The notes: generated by a model from the sequence alone, not told the origin. A stretch of DNA of 64,000 nt from Kocuria carniphila (GCF_004136555.1 NZ_NOIT01000001.1:1-64000); one strand, 5' to 3'. Numbered from the stretch's first letter, positions 49,268-58,435 are shown. A program made the numbers and translations.

Positions 49268-50247
49268 TGAACCCTCACAGCGAACAGCGCCCGTCACCCG
49301 GATCTACGCCGGGGGACGGGCGCTGTCCCGTTCCCGGGGCCAAGGTCGCGGTGGTCACGGACAACGCCGCCGCACTTCCCGCCGCATGGCGGGCCGAGTT
49401 CGAGGCCTCGGGGGTGTTCTCGAGCGTTGAGTTGCCGGTTCTGATCGGCGGTCAGCTCTACACCGAGGACGAGGCGGACATGCTCTCGTCCCTGGTCATC
49501 GCGCTCGCGGAAGGTCGGCCGGTGACGACCTCCAGGCCGGCCCCGGGGCAATTGCGCAAGATCTACGAGGCCTTCCAGTCCGCGGGGTTCGAGGCGATCG
49601 TCTCGGTCCACCTGTCGGCGGAGCTGTCCGGCACCCTGGGCGCGGCGCGGATCGCGCGCCAGGACATCGACATTCCCGTTCGTCTCGTGGACACCCACAG
49701 CGCCGCGCTCGGGCAGGGCCTGGGCGTGCGGGCTGCGGTCCAGGCCACCTTGGCGGGGCAGGGGATCGACGACGTCGCCGCGGCCGCCTCCGCTGCCTCG
49801 GCCGAGGCTCAAGTGCTGATCCAGGTGAACTCGCTGGAGACGCTGCGCCGGGGTGGGCGGATCAACCCGACCTCGGCGATGCTGGGGACCATGCTGCAGA
49901 TCAAGCCGCTGCTGTCCCTGCACGAGGGCAAGATCGTGACCGTGGAGCGGCCGGTGTCTGCGATCAAGGCGCGCGGCCGCTTTATGACGCTCGTGGGGGA
50001 TGCGCTGGCCCACTCCGAGGCGTCGACTCCCGTGCTGTGTATTCACCACGTGTCCGATCCCCATGGCGCTCGGGAGATCGGGGAAACCCTGGTGGACCGG
50101 TACCGCCCGGATGCCCAGCTGATCCTGAGCGAGTTGCCCGCGGTGTTGAGCGCACACGTGGGGTTGGGGACCAAGGCCGCGATCGTGGAGGGCCCGACGA
50201 GTCGACCCATCGCGCACGGCAACCGGGCTGCACCGGCGGAGTCCTGA
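49264..50247 (+). CDS. DegV family fatty-acid-binding protein
   Basis: A 327-residue DegV protein, a family that binds fatty acyl chains, in some bacteria for FakA fatty acid kinase. The N-terminal core is [12 protein letters not shown], the lipid-binding Ser/Thr region [11 protein letters not shown], and the late [13 protein letters not shown] contains the expected histidine. The first ~27 residues are non-conserved and the DNA under them is a strong hairpin (49286-49324). The true start may be a GTG near 49351 instead of 49264. FakA is not next to it. Confidence 0.85.
   Translation: MMNPHSEQRPSPGSTPGDGRCPVPGAKVAVVTDNAAALPAAWRAEFEASGVFSSVELPVLIGGQLYTEDEADMLSSLVIALAEGRPVTTSRPAPGQLRKIYEAFQSAGFEAIVSVHLSAELSGTLGAARIARQDIDIPVRLVDTHSAALGQGLGVRAAVQATLAGQGIDDVAAAASAASAEAQVLIQVNSLETLRRGGRINPTSAMLGTMLQIKPLLSLHEGKIVTVERPVSAIKARGRFMTLVGDALAHSEASTPVLCIHHVSDPHGAREIGETLVDRYRPDAQLILSELPAVLSAHVGLGTKAAIVEGPTSRPIAHGNRAAPAES
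49286..49324 (+). other. Strong hairpin at the leuS-DegV junction
   Basis: AGCGCCCGTC (49286-49295) and GACGGGCGCT (49315-49324) form a 10-pair stem, extended by CCCGG and CCGGG inside. No T-run follows, so it may be a weak or factor-assisted terminator after leuS, or a stem in coding RNA. Confidence 0.55.
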
Positions 50248-50325
50248 CTCTTTTTCCGCCACGGTGATCCCCTGACCGTGGCTTGAGCATTGGTTCGTCC
50301 CGTCCCGGCCGGTTGGCTGGTGGAC

Positions 50326-51297
50326 ATGAGCGGGGTCAATTATCGGGGACGAGCACGGCTGCGGGATCAACAGGCCACGGAGCGGTTATCCGCTCTCCTT
50401 GAGGGGGTGGCGGAGCGCGCGGACGGACCGGTGGATGCGGCGTTGGATGCAGAGGGCTTCGAGTCCGCTCGCGATCCTGCCGTCGAAGTGGGCGGGCCTC
50501 AACACCGAGAGCCGGTGGCCGTGCGGGCGTTCTTTGCTCGCCCCGCCGTCGTGGTGCTGATCGCTGTGCTGCTCGTGGTGTGCGGGGTCTCCGCGCTGTC
50601 CTTGCTGCCGGGCGGCACGGACCCGGAAGCCTCCGTGGTGGCGGAAGCGGACGCTTCTGGGTCCCCAGAGGATTCGGGGCAGGCATCGGGCGCTGGATCA
50701 CCAGCCAGCCCACCAGGCCCGGCCCCCAGTCCCGGCGCCCCGCATTCTGCGACTCCAGCCGGGGCGCCCTCATCCGCGCTGACCGTGCACGTGGTCGGTG
50801 AGGTGAAAAAACCCGCGGTGGTGCAGTTGTCCCCGGGTGCTCGCGTGATCGACGCCGTGGAAGCCGCCGGAGGGCTCACAGATGCCGCCATCACCGAGCG
50901 CATCAATCTGGCTCAGCCCGTTACCGACGGACAACAGGTACTGATCCCCAACAAGCAAACTGCGGCGGACGTGCAAGCCCCCGGACAACCGGCAGGTTCC
51001 GCGCCCGGGCCACCGGCGGGGGACGACCCTGCAAAGACATCGGGGAGTGAGGGTGCCGGAAAAGTACCTGATGGCGGCGCTGGGAAGAGTGGGGCGGCGT
51101 CGGGCGAGATGATCAACCTCAACACCGCGACCGCTGCCGACCTCGAAGAACTACCTCGGGTCGGACCGGTCCTCGCCCAACGCATTATCGATTTCAGAAC
51201 CGAACAGGGCCCCTTCACCGCCCCCGAGCAACTCGATGATGTGAGTGGAATCGGCCCAGCCATGCTCGACGCCCTGTTGCCACTGGTTACGGTATGA
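50326..51297 (+). CDS. comEA: ComEA-type DNA-binding competence protein
   Basis: A 323-residue DNA receptor for natural transformation. A ~65-residue cytoplasmic part precedes one membrane span (VVVLIAVLLVVCGVSALSLL). A long Pro/Ala/Ser-rich linker leads to an SLBB domain (LTVHVVGEVKKPAVVQLSPG) and the C-terminal helix-hairpin-helix pair (MINLNTATAADLEELPRVGP, FTAPEQLDDVSGIGPAMLDA). I chose ATG at 50326, though a TTG at 50290 is possible. It overlaps comEC by four bases. Confidence 0.92.
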   Translation: MSGVNYRGRARLRDQQATERLSALLEGVAERADGPVDAALDAEGFESARDPAVEVGGPQHREPVAVRAFFARPAVVVLIAVLLVVCGVSALSLLPGGTDPEASVVAEADASGSPEDSGQASGAGSPASPPGPAPSPGAPHSATPAGAPSSALTVHVVGEVKKPAVVQLSPGARVIDAVEAAGGLTDAAITERINLAQPVTDGQQVLIPNKQTAADVQAPGQPAGSAPGPPAGDDPAKTSGSEGAGKVPDGGAGKSGAASGEMINLNTATAADLEELPRVGPVLAQRIIDFRTEQGPFTAPEQLDDVSGIGPAMLDALLPLVTV

Positions 51298-53855
51298 ATC
51301 GTCGGTGGGACCTCCGCCTGGTCCCGTCGGCCGTCACGGCCTGGTTGTGCTCCATGGTGTTCCTGACCGGCGGGGTTACACCGGCCACGTGGACCGGTCT
51401 GGCGTGTGTGGGCGTCACCGGTGCGATGTTGTTCCTAGTGCGTCGTCTTCGGCACCGTCGACGACGCCGCGGCGGCCATCCGTACCCCCGCCACCCACCC
51501 GGGCGTCTCACCGAGGTCACGGGGGCGCTCGCCGTCGTGGCCCTCTGCGCCGCCGCTGCCGTGTTGACAGCGTGGAACACGACCCAACCCGCACGCGCTG
51601 CACTGAGCGATCATCCGCCCGGGTCGACCGTACGGGTGAGCGCCACGGTGAACGACAAGCCCATGGCGTACTCGAGCCAGTCGTTCGCAGGTCGGGGTGA
51701 GGAGGGAGAGGGGACGGCCGTCTCATTACGCACGGAACGGATCGGCAACGATCTGGAGACCACCGAGGTCACCGTCTTCGCCACCCACCCTGACTGGCGA
51801 GAACTCGATGACGGCGACAAGGTGACCGCCACGGTGACACTCACCGATACCGCGAGCCCTGCAAAGCTGACGGCACGAGCGTCGTCGGCGCCCGTGGTGG
51901 GGAGGGTCCAGAACGAGACGGAACAGGAGCCGGGACTGCTGGAGAGAGCCCGAGCCGACCTGGCGCGGTTGAGCCTGTCCCACGGGGCCGCCGCGGCGGG
52001 GCTGGTGCCCGGCATGACGGTGGGGGACACCTCGCAGATCTCACCGTCGCTGACCGAGGACATGCGGACCACCGGACTGACGCACCTCACGGCGGTGTCT
52101 GGGTCGAACTGTGCCCTGGTGATGACCCTGACCGGATACGTGGCGCTGGCGATGGGGGCCGGGCGGCGACTGTGCCTCCTGGCGGGTCTGCTGGCACTGG
52201 GCTGCTTCGTCCTGCTCGTGGGGCCCGACCCGTCCGTGCTGCGAGCCTCAGTGATGGGTGCGCTTGGTGCACTGAGTATGCTCAGCGGCCGCAACGGGGT
52301 GAGCCTCAATGCGCTGAGCGCCGCCGTGATCGGCCTGGTGCTGGTCTCACCGGGGCTGTCCATCGACTTCGGGTTCATCCTGTCGGTGCTCGCGACCGCG
52401 GGAATCGTTGTGAGCGGCCGCGCCGTCGCCCGCCTGTTGGCGTTGAAGCTGCCGGTGCCCGTGGCGCTGTGCATCGCCATCCCGTTCGTCGCGCAGCTGT
52501 GGTGCGGTCCCGTGCTCCTGCTGCTCAACCCCGCGCTACCCACGTATTCACTGCCGGCCAATATGGCGGCCACACTGCTGGTGCCCGTCGCGACCGTGGC
52601 CGGGCTCATCGCCGTCTGTGTCCTGGTCGTCCCCAAGGTGTTGATGCCCGCTCTCCTGCTGATTCCCGGATTGGAAGCCGATCCCGTGACCGGCGCGTGG
52701 GAGCGAACCGCGCAGCTTCCTCTTGCGGTCGCCGCTCTGCCGGCCCGCGGGGTCGCCTGGATCGCGGACTTCTTCGCCGGTCTACCGGGCTCACTCACGC
52801 CGTGGCCACCGGGCCTCTGGGGCATCGTCCTGCTCGCCGCCATCAGCGTGACGGCCGGAGGAACCCTGCACTGGCTGGACGCGCGGTGCCAACGCCCCAC
52901 CGACACCCACGGGATCGTGGTGAGGACGCCCGCGCCCGCTCCCATACCCGATCCTGTCTGGCGGCAACTCGCCGACCAACGCCGCCGACGACGCCGCGCG
53001 CTCGCCGTCCTCGCGGCCGTCACCACGTTGGTGTTCATCGTTCAGGGGCTGATCTGGTGGCTACGTCCCGCCCCGGCGTGGGATTCGGTGGTGTGCGACG
53101 TGGGCCAGGGCGATGCCGTCCTGCACCGCACGGGGGAACACAGCGCAGTGCTGGTGGATGCCGGGCCCGAACCACGGGCCCTGAATTCGTGTATCCGCCA
53201 GGCCAAGATCGAGCGGTTGGATGCCGTGATCCTCAGCCACGACCACGCCGACCACACCGCCGGTCTGGAAGCACTTGCGGGTGACTTTCCGGTGGATCAC
53301 GTCTGGTACTCGACCGCGACCGGTGATGTCCCGGAGGCCGCTCGACACTTCGCTGACCGAGCTCAGGTTCCCCGCCCCGGGGAGACCCTGGAGTTGGGAT
53401 CGACCACGGTGACCGTTCTGGGGCCCGTGCCACCTTCGGCGGGATCCGGAGCACGCCGATCCGCCCCAAGTTCCGAAGATGAGAACAACGCGTCTCTGGC
53501 ACTGCGCATCACGATAACGGGCGAGAACGGAACCACCACGTGGCTCTCAGCCGGTGATCTCGAGGAGGACGGCGCCAACCGTCTGATTCGTAGTCAGCCC
53601 GATGCTGCCACACTCGAGGCCGACATCCTCAAGGTCTCCCACCACGGTGCCCGCAACGGCGGCACCCGACTCATCGACACTGTGAACCCGGCGCTCGCGG
53701 TCATCTCGGTCGGGGAGGACAACACGTACGGCCACCCGCATCCGACTATCACCCAAGCCCTGCAGGACAGTGGAGCCTCCGTGGCAAGAACCGACCAGAA
53801 CGGCTCCCTCTGGATCCGCAAGGACGGGTCCCGCATTTCCGTCTCGACGCGGTGA
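51294..53855 (+). CDS. comEC: ComEC/Rec2 DNA uptake channel
   Basis: An 853-residue polytopic membrane protein forming the DNA import channel. The competence domain contains LTHLTAVSGSNCALVMTLTG and ALGALSMLSGRNGVSLNALS. The C-terminal metallo-beta-lactamase domain has VGQGDAVLHR, ILSHDHADHTAGLEAL and LKVSHHGARNGG, so the nuclease site looks intact. The N-terminus has two short spans. Together with comEA this argues for DNA uptake ability, although pilus genes are not in view. Confidence 0.93.
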   Translation: MNRRWDLRLVPSAVTAWLCSMVFLTGGVTPATWTGLACVGVTGAMLFLVRRLRHRRRRRGGHPYPRHPPGRLTEVTGALAVVALCAAAAVLTAWNTTQPARAALSDHPPGSTVRVSATVNDKPMAYSSQSFAGRGEEGEGTAVSLRTERIGNDLETTEVTVFATHPDWRELDDGDKVTATVTLTDTASPAKLTARASSAPVVGRVQNETEQEPGLLERARADLARLSLSHGAAAAGLVPGMTVGDTSQISPSLTEDMRTTGLTHLTAVSGSNCALVMTLTGYVALAMGAGRRLCLLAGLLALGCFVLLVGPDPSVLRASVMGALGALSMLSGRNGVSLNALSAAVIGLVLVSPGLSIDFGFILSVLATAGIVVSGRAVARLLALKLPVPVALCIAIPFVAQLWCGPVLLLLNPALPTYSLPANMAATLLVPVATVAGLIAVCVLVVPKVLMPALLLIPGLEADPVTGAWERTAQLPLAVAALPARGVAWIADFFAGLPGSLTPWPPGLWGIVLLAAISVTAGGTLHWLDARCQRPTDTHGIVVRTPAPAPIPDPVWRQLADQRRRRRRALAVLAAVTTLVFIVQGLIWWLRPAPAWDSVVCDVGQGDAVLHRTGEHSAVLVDAGPEPRALNSCIRQAKIERLDAVILSHDHADHTAGLEALAGDFPVDHVWYSTATGDVPEAARHFADRAQVPRPGETLELGSTTVTVLGPVPPSAGSGARRSAPSSEDENNASLALRITITGENGTTTWLSAGDLEEDGANRLIRSQPDAATLEADILKVSHHGARNGGTRLIDTVNPALAVISVGEDNTYGHPHPTITQALQDSGASVARTDQNGSLWIRKDGSRISVSTR

Positions 53856-53988
53856 AGACACCACCCCGGCCAGGGCCCCTCTCCGTGGTGACGGTACATT
53901 GCTCCACAGAGGAGGGTGCCTTGGGACGGGAACTCTGCGAGAACGCAGTCATGAGACGCGTCCCGATAGCTATCCCATAGAGAGGGTT

Positions 53989-54216
53989 TCACCCGACGGG
54001 TTGTCCTTGGGCCAGTGCCAACACATCTTCAGTCGTCAGCGAGTTTCCGCCGATGGCCCAGTCGCCACTGGCAACTTCTTCGATAACACACCACGTAACG
54101 GTGCGCAGGTTCTCGCCCTCGATACTCACCATGGTGTCGGTGAGCTTGCGTGCGATCTCGTGTTTCTGTTCGGAAGTGAATACACCTTCGATGATTTTGA
54201 CGTTGATGAACGGCAT
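53989..54216 (-). CDS. 4-oxalocrotonate tautomerase family protein
   Basis: A 75-residue tautomerase with the catalytic N-terminal proline right after Met (MPFINVKIIEGVFTSEQKHE). TDTMVSIEGENLRTVTWCVI and EVASGDWAIGGNSL follow, close to the family layout for keto-enol tautomerases. GGGAG lies just upstream of ATG 54216. A near-perfect 18-bp inverted repeat sits 20 bases upstream. It lies next to an alpha/beta hydrolase-LuxR fusion on the same strand, between comEC and holA, where no such genes are usual. The substrate is unknown. Confidence 0.87.
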   Translation of the reverse strand: MPFINVKIIEGVFTSEQKHEIARKLTDTMVSIEGENLRTVTWCVIEEVASGDWAIGGNSLTTEDVLALAQGQPVG

Positions 54217-54235
54217 GACGTGCTCCCTTATTGAG

Positions 54236-54253
54236 GTGTCCTGAACAGGACAC
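54236..54253. promoter_or_regulatory. Inverted repeat upstream of the tautomerase gene
   Basis: GTGTCCTG-AA-CAGGACAC is an 8-bp perfect inverted repeat with a 2-base centre. Its position just upstream of the tautomerase start suits a repressor site. The regulator is unknown; the adjacent LuxR-type fusion is one candidate. Confidence 0.6.
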
Positions 54254-54405
54254 TTCGACAGTAGGCGTGGAACGTGAGTCGGCGCATCGGCAGCAGCCGC
54301 CATTAAACGTGACCGGGCACGATGACCGGTGGCGGGTAGTACCCAACCCGCCAACGAACCAGCAGACGCCGCTCGTGGAAAATCCGGGCCACCCGAAAGC
54401 CCGAA

Positions 54406-55464
54406 TCACGTTCCGGAGCTGCGGCGGATCAGCTCGGGCAGCATTGCGGCGGTGGCCGCTCGGGCAGATTTTCCCGACAGGTCGAGTTTTGCGTAGACGT
54501 TGGAAAGGTGTCTTTCTACCGTCCGGGCACTTAGCAACATGCGATCGGCGATCTGAGAATTGCTGAACCCTCCGGCAACCAATTCCACGAGCTCGATCTC
54601 TCGTGCGGTAAGAACGGCGGTCGGGCGGCGCGTGATACCGGTGAATGCATCGACTTCGGCCAGGAACTGGGGCCATGCGTCCTCCTTCGCGAGGAGGATG
54701 TGGTTCGACGACACCAGGGAGACGAAGCGGGCACCAGGAATCATTCGGGCGAGTTGACGACCGTTCTCGAACGGTACGGCCCGATCACCTTCACCATGTA
54801 CAACGAGGGTTGGCGTAGTTACAGCTGCGGCCGCCCTGCAGACGTCCAGTCCCGCTCTGGCCCGACTGCTCGCCAGAGCGGCTTCAGGGGACATAGAGCG
54901 ACGTTGCAACTCGTCGAACCAGCGCATCTGAGACTCGGATGCTTCCGGAATGAACGACGTGGTGAACACACGGCGGAATACTGGGTCAGCACGTCCCCAG
55001 CCCACTTTGATCAAATGTTCCCAGAGGAGACGCTCCTCTTCTTCCTCTGCTGAGGCGCCGCGTCGAGCCGCACCCAAGGCGTACGCGCCGTAAAGGATGA
55101 GAGTGTTCACTCGATCTGGATGGGTATGCGCGTAATCCACGGCCACGGCCCCGCCCTGGGACATACCGAACAAGGTGAAACTGTGGACGCCGGCGGCGGC
55201 GATAACGGCTTCGAGGTCTGCCCGCCATGTTTTCAGGGAGTATTCGACCGGAGCGCGATCTGACAGCCCACCACCACGGTCGTCGTAGCGGATGACGGTG
55301 AATCGTTGGCCGAGCGCATCGAGCCAGTGGCGCCAGACAGGGCTCGACCAGTCGTGGTCAAGATGAGTGAGCCACGTGCCGACCCAAACGAGGGGCGGCC
55401 CGCTTCCGTGACGCGACCAAGCGATCCGTGTCCCGTCGGCGGAAGTCACGAAGGAGACTTCCAT
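54406..55464 (-). CDS. Alpha/beta hydrolase fused to a LuxR-type helix-turn-helix
   Basis: A 352-residue two-domain protein. Residues ~1-275 are an alpha/beta hydrolase with nucleophile elbow FGMSQGGAVA, acid in VHGEGDRAVPFE and histidine in VSSNHILL. Residues ~285-350 are a LuxR/GerE helix-turn-helix (LTAREIELVELVAGGFSNSQ, then SARTVERHLSNVYAKLDLSG). The pairing suggests a transcription factor whose hydrolase fold senses or cleaves a small molecule. I chose ATG at 55464, with AAGG upstream; an ATG at 55494 is possible. It is divergent from holA. Confidence 0.85.
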   Translation of the reverse strand: MEVSFVTSADGTRIAWSRHGSGPPLVWVGTWLTHLDHDWSSPVWRHWLDALGQRFTVIRYDDRGGGLSDRAPVEYSLKTWRADLEAVIAAAGVHSFTLFGMSQGGAVAVDYAHTHPDRVNTLILYGAYALGAARRGASAEEEEERLLWEHLIKVGWGRADPVFRRVFTTSFIPEASESQMRWFDELQRRSMSPEAALASSRARAGLDVCRAAAAVTTPTLVVHGEGDRAVPFENGRQLARMIPGARFVSLVSSNHILLAKEDAWPQFLAEVDAFTGITRRPTAVLTAREIELVELVAGGFSNSQIADRMLLSARTVERHLSNVYAKLDLSGKSARAATAAMLPELIRRSSGT

Positions 55465-55637
55465 CACCATCCTTGGATTATCCCACGCGTCCATTCATCG
55501 ATACAGCGGCTCGAACCCTACATCTGCACATCGGTTGAAAACTGAATTGAACGTCGGACCGCTCAACTAGCATGGGCAGCCAGATCACTTCACACCGATC
55601 ACCATCGCGCAGGTTTGTCCTGCGCCGAGGAGGGCCC

Positions 55638-56639
55638 ATGGCAGCCACGCGCCGTTCCACGCCGTCGAACCCGGGCACTTCCTGGCGGGAAGCCGCACCC
55701 CAGCCGCTCGTATTGGCTACCGGGTCGGACGAGTACCTGATCCAGCGAGTGCGTGAGTCCCTGCGTGACCAGATTCGCGAGGAACGGGGAACGTGCGAGG
55801 TCACGCTCATTTCTGCGGCCGACTACGCACCGGGGCAGCTTTCGGTGGTCACCAGTCCGTCCTTGTTCGACGAACCCAAGCTCGTGTGCGTCACAGAACT
55901 CTCGAGCATGAACGAGAACCTCCTGACGGATGCGCTCTCGTACGTGAAGTCACCGGACCCGGAGGTCACTGTGCTCTGGGAACACGGCGGCGGCAACCGC
56001 GGCAAAAAGCTCTTGGATGCGATCAAAGAGAAGGCGCTCGTCGTGGACTGCGCGCCCTTGAAATCCGACCGCGACAAGTCCGCGTTCATCCTGGCCGAGT
56101 TCAAGCAGCACGGAAAGCGCATCGAACCCGACGCCGCTCGCGCACTGGCCGCTGCTGTGGGCACCAGTACCGCAGAACTCGCGGCCGCGTGCGCGCAGTT
56201 GATCTCGGACGGCCCCACCACCATCGATCACGACCTGGTGGAGAAGTACTACGGCGGACGCGTTGAGGTCACCGCATTCCGCGTAGCCGACGCCGCCGTG
56301 GCCGGTAACGCCGACCAAGCCCTGAAGCTCTGGCGGCAGGCGGTGGATGTGGGAGTGGATCCCGTACCCATGGTGGCCGCATTGGGCGCCAAACTGCGCC
56401 TCATCGCATTGGTGGCCGGATCCCGGGGTAGCTCGGGAAGCGTGGCGCGGGATGTCGGCGCTGCACCGTGGCAGGTGGATCGTGCTCAGAACGAGGCCCG
56501 CCGTTTCACTCCGGGGCACGTGATCGAAGCACTCAAGGCCATTGCTCACGCGGATGCCCAGGTCAAGGGGGAGTCCCGTACCCCGTACTACGCGGTCGAA
56601 CGTGCCATTACCGTGATCGCGACATCCGGAAGGCACTGA
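55638..56639 (+). CDS. holA: DNA polymerase III delta subunit
   Basis: A 333-residue clamp-loader subunit. The recognisable start is PLVLATGSDEYLIQRVRESL, followed by SPSLFDEPKLVCVTELSS and a C-terminal collar domain (RVADAAVAGNADQALKLWRQ). GAGGAGGG precedes ATG 55638; an earlier frame from 55572 is not supported. In relatives it follows comEC directly; here the minus-strand pair separates them. Confidence 0.93.
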   Translation: MAATRRSTPSNPGTSWREAAPQPLVLATGSDEYLIQRVRESLRDQIREERGTCEVTLISAADYAPGQLSVVTSPSLFDEPKLVCVTELSSMNENLLTDALSYVKSPDPEVTVLWEHGGGNRGKKLLDAIKEKALVVDCAPLKSDRDKSAFILAEFKQHGKRIEPDAARALAAAVGTSTAELAAACAQLISDGPTTIDHDLVEKYYGGRVEVTAFRVADAAVAGNADQALKLWRQAVDVGVDPVPMVAALGAKLRLIALVAGSRGSSGSVARDVGAAPWQVDRAQNEARRFTPGHVIEALKAIAHADAQVKGESRTPYYAVERAITVIATSGRH

Positions 56640-56746
56640 CCCCGACTCCGTATCCGTCGCCGGTAGCGTGTAAACATTTCGGGCAGGGCCTCGCATCCTG
56701 AACTGCGATTCTGGTACATACCTCCACCCAGAATGTCAGCAGGTAC

Positions 56747-56870
56747 GAACCACTGTCCCAGAGGTCTCCCAGGACGCGAACCACCGCCCCCGCTCTCTCC
56801 CGGAACGGGAACTACCGCCCCAGATGTCTCCGTGAACGGGAACTACCGCCCGAGATGTCCATAATGGGCG
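56747..56870 (+). repeat. Array A: four direct repeats with exact 31-bp period
   Basis: Units start at 56747, 56778, 56809 and 56840. Their first bases are GAACCACTGTCCC, GAACCACCGCCCC, GAACTACCGCCCC and GAACTACCGCCCG. Units 3 and 4 also share AGATGTC downstream. A weaker copy may precede at about 56717. There are no spacers between units. Confidence 0.8.
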
Positions 56871-56947
56871 GCACTGACCGCACCCAAACAGCAATGCTGT
56901 CGGCCACCTCGCCCAGCGGTCGTCCTCGGACATTCAGTGTGCCGATA

Positions 56948-57065
56948 GAACCCTCCGCTGCACGGAGTGCGGCGCTAGAACCCTTCCGAGACTCCCACCA
57001 GGTTCTAACCACCCTTGAGGTGACGTGTAACGCTCTAACCACCCTTCATGTGACGTGGAGGGCCC
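56948..57065 (+). repeat. Array B: four direct repeats with ~30-bp period
   Basis: Units start at 56948, 56978, 57006 and 57036 with GAACCCTCCG, GAACCCTTCC, TAACCACCCTT and TAACCACCCTT. The last two share GTGACGTG downstream. All point the same way as array A and carry a related AACC core. Confidence 0.7.
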
Positions 57066-57215
57066 TCACGGCGCCTGACGTTTCTGCTTGCTATGACACC
57101 CGACACCGCTTATGACATGCCCGGGCCATACAGACATTTCTGCCTATAACCCCTATAACCCGCATATGACCCTAGATCCCAGAATGCGGCAAACGCGGGA
57201 GATGGAGATACAGCA

Positions 57216-57245
57216 AGAGCCCGGTACCTCGAGGTACCGGGCTCT
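57216..57245. terminator. Perfect 30-bp palindrome downstream of rpsT
   Basis: AGAGCCCGGTACCTC is followed at once by its exact complement, giving a 15-pair stem limited only by the tight loop. It lies 23 bases past the rpsT stop on the minus strand. The T-tract is poor, so termination efficiency is uncertain. Confidence 0.7.
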
Positions 57246-57267
57246 CAGGCTGTCAGCTGAGGCTTAA

Positions 57268-57528
57268 TCAGATCTTGGAGACCTTCTTGGCCAGGCCGGA
57301 CTTCTTGTTGGCCGCGGTGTTCTTGTGCAGAACACCCTTGGAGACGGCCTTGTCCAGCTTGCGGGACACGATGCGCAGGTTCGACTCGGCGGCGTCCTTG
57401 TCGGAAGCGCCGATAGCGTCGTTGACCTTGCGGATCAGGGTCTTCAGCTCGGACTTGTAAGCGTTGTTGCGCAGGCGAGCCTTCTCGTTGGTGAGGATGC
57501 GCTTCTTCTGCGACTTGATGTTGGCCAC
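57268..57528 (-). CDS. rpsT: 30S ribosomal protein S20
   Basis: An 86-residue helical 16S rRNA-binding protein. It begins [20 protein letters not shown] and ends [28 protein letters not shown] precedes the ATG on the minus strand. It is oriented against holA and lepA, the standard actinobacterial arrangement. Confidence 0.97.
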   Translation of the reverse strand: MANIKSQKKRILTNEKARLRNNAYKSELKTLIRKVNDAIGASDKDAAESNLRIVSRKLDKAVSKGVLHKNTAANKKSGLAKKVSKI

Positions 57529-57675
57529 GTATAACTCCTAAAACTGTTCACGGAATTTCGGTCAGTGAGGGCTCACGGATGATCATCGACTGAGTGTGAG
57601 AGTGGGGATGCTCGGTGGCAACCATCCGCTGTGCCCGACGACCAGCGCGGACACACAGCGATAAAGCTTATCAGA

Positions 57676-58317
57676 TCAACGTGTCCAGCGCCGGTTCCCG
57701 AGTTCTCGGGCCACGTCGTCGAAACGTTGGCGGTCCAGAACGGCGCCCTCACGACGGACATCGGCGGCCAGCACGGGAATCACGCGGTTGAGGCGAGCTT
57801 CCGACGGCCGGCCGTCGCGATCCCACGTGCCGGTTCCGACATCCACGAAGTTCGGATCGTTGTAGGACGCATTGTCGTAGTCCTTGGAGGTGAGCATCAG
57901 GCACAGCAGGTAGTCACCGGCGCGGTCCACGATCAGCACGGGACGGTCCTTGCCCTGATGGTGGTCCTCCTGGAACGGCACCCAGGTCCACACGACTTCT
58001 CCAGGATCCGGACGGCCGTCCGGGTGGGGGTCGTAGTGCGGATTCACGGGACCGGTCCAGTCACCGAGGTACGGCTTGGACAGCCGACCACCGGACGAGG
58101 GTTGCGAGGAGGGCGCCTGGTACTGGCCACCCGGTTCGTATTGACCGCGCGGTTCATACCGGCCCTGAGGCTCGTACTGGCCCTGCTGCGGCGTCGGACG
58201 CTGCTGCATGTCCGGGCGGGAGTCCTGGCCGCGGTTCTGCTGCATGGAACCGGACACTCGTTTGTACATGCGGTAGGCCCGAAGGCCCTGGCGCGCGAGG
58301 CGCATGAAATCTGCCAT
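57676..58317 (-). CDS. PemK/MazF-like domain protein with Q-Y-E-P repeats
   Basis: A 213-residue protein. The N-terminus is basic ([20 protein letters not shown]). A central low-complexity segment (about residues 38-75) has repeated QYEP/RYEP units. The C-terminal half looks like a PemK-family beta barrel ([40 protein letters not shown]), which in other contexts forms RNA-cleaving toxins. No antitoxin-like gene adjoins it. It sits between rpsT and lepA as in related actinobacteria, so a housekeeping role is possible. I chose ATG at 58317. Confidence 0.8.
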   Translation of the reverse strand: MADFMRLARQGLRAYRMYKRVSGSMQQNRGQDSRPDMQQRPTPQQGQYEPQGRYEPRGQYEPGGQYQAPSSQPSSGGRLSKPYLGDWTGPVNPHYDPHPDGRPDPGEVVWTWVPFQEDHHQGKDRPVLIVDRAGDYLLCLMLTSKDYDNASYNDPNFVDVGTGTWDRDGRPSEARLNRVIPVLAADVRREGAVLDRQRFDDVARELGNRRWTR

Positions 58318-58435
58318 GTCCCCGAGTCTAATGGCGGCACGCAACCCGCCCCGCGTGAGTCATGGACGCCCGGTTCGCCCATCCGCACGGAACGTGGGAA
58401 ACTGGGGAGTCATCCTGAGAACGAAAGGACCGCCT

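Larger units (their letters stand above)
56640..57267. other. Gene-free region with two degenerate repeat arrays
   Basis: No convincing gene is present between holA and rpsT. The stretch holds array A (56747-56870), array B (56948-57065), shorter echoes such as CTATAACCC twice at 57144-57160 and TATGACA at 57092 and 57111, and the rpsT terminator. It resembles decayed mobile-element ends more than ordinary spacer. Confidence 0.7.

Noticed and set aside
50260-50282. CCACGGT/ACCGTGG hairpin between DegV and comEA as a terminator
   Set aside because: The T-run precedes rather than follows the stem for plus-strand transcription, and the stem is only seven pairs.
56747-57065. Possible CRISPR array
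   Set aside because: Units follow one another without unique spacers, are not identical, and no cas gene is present.
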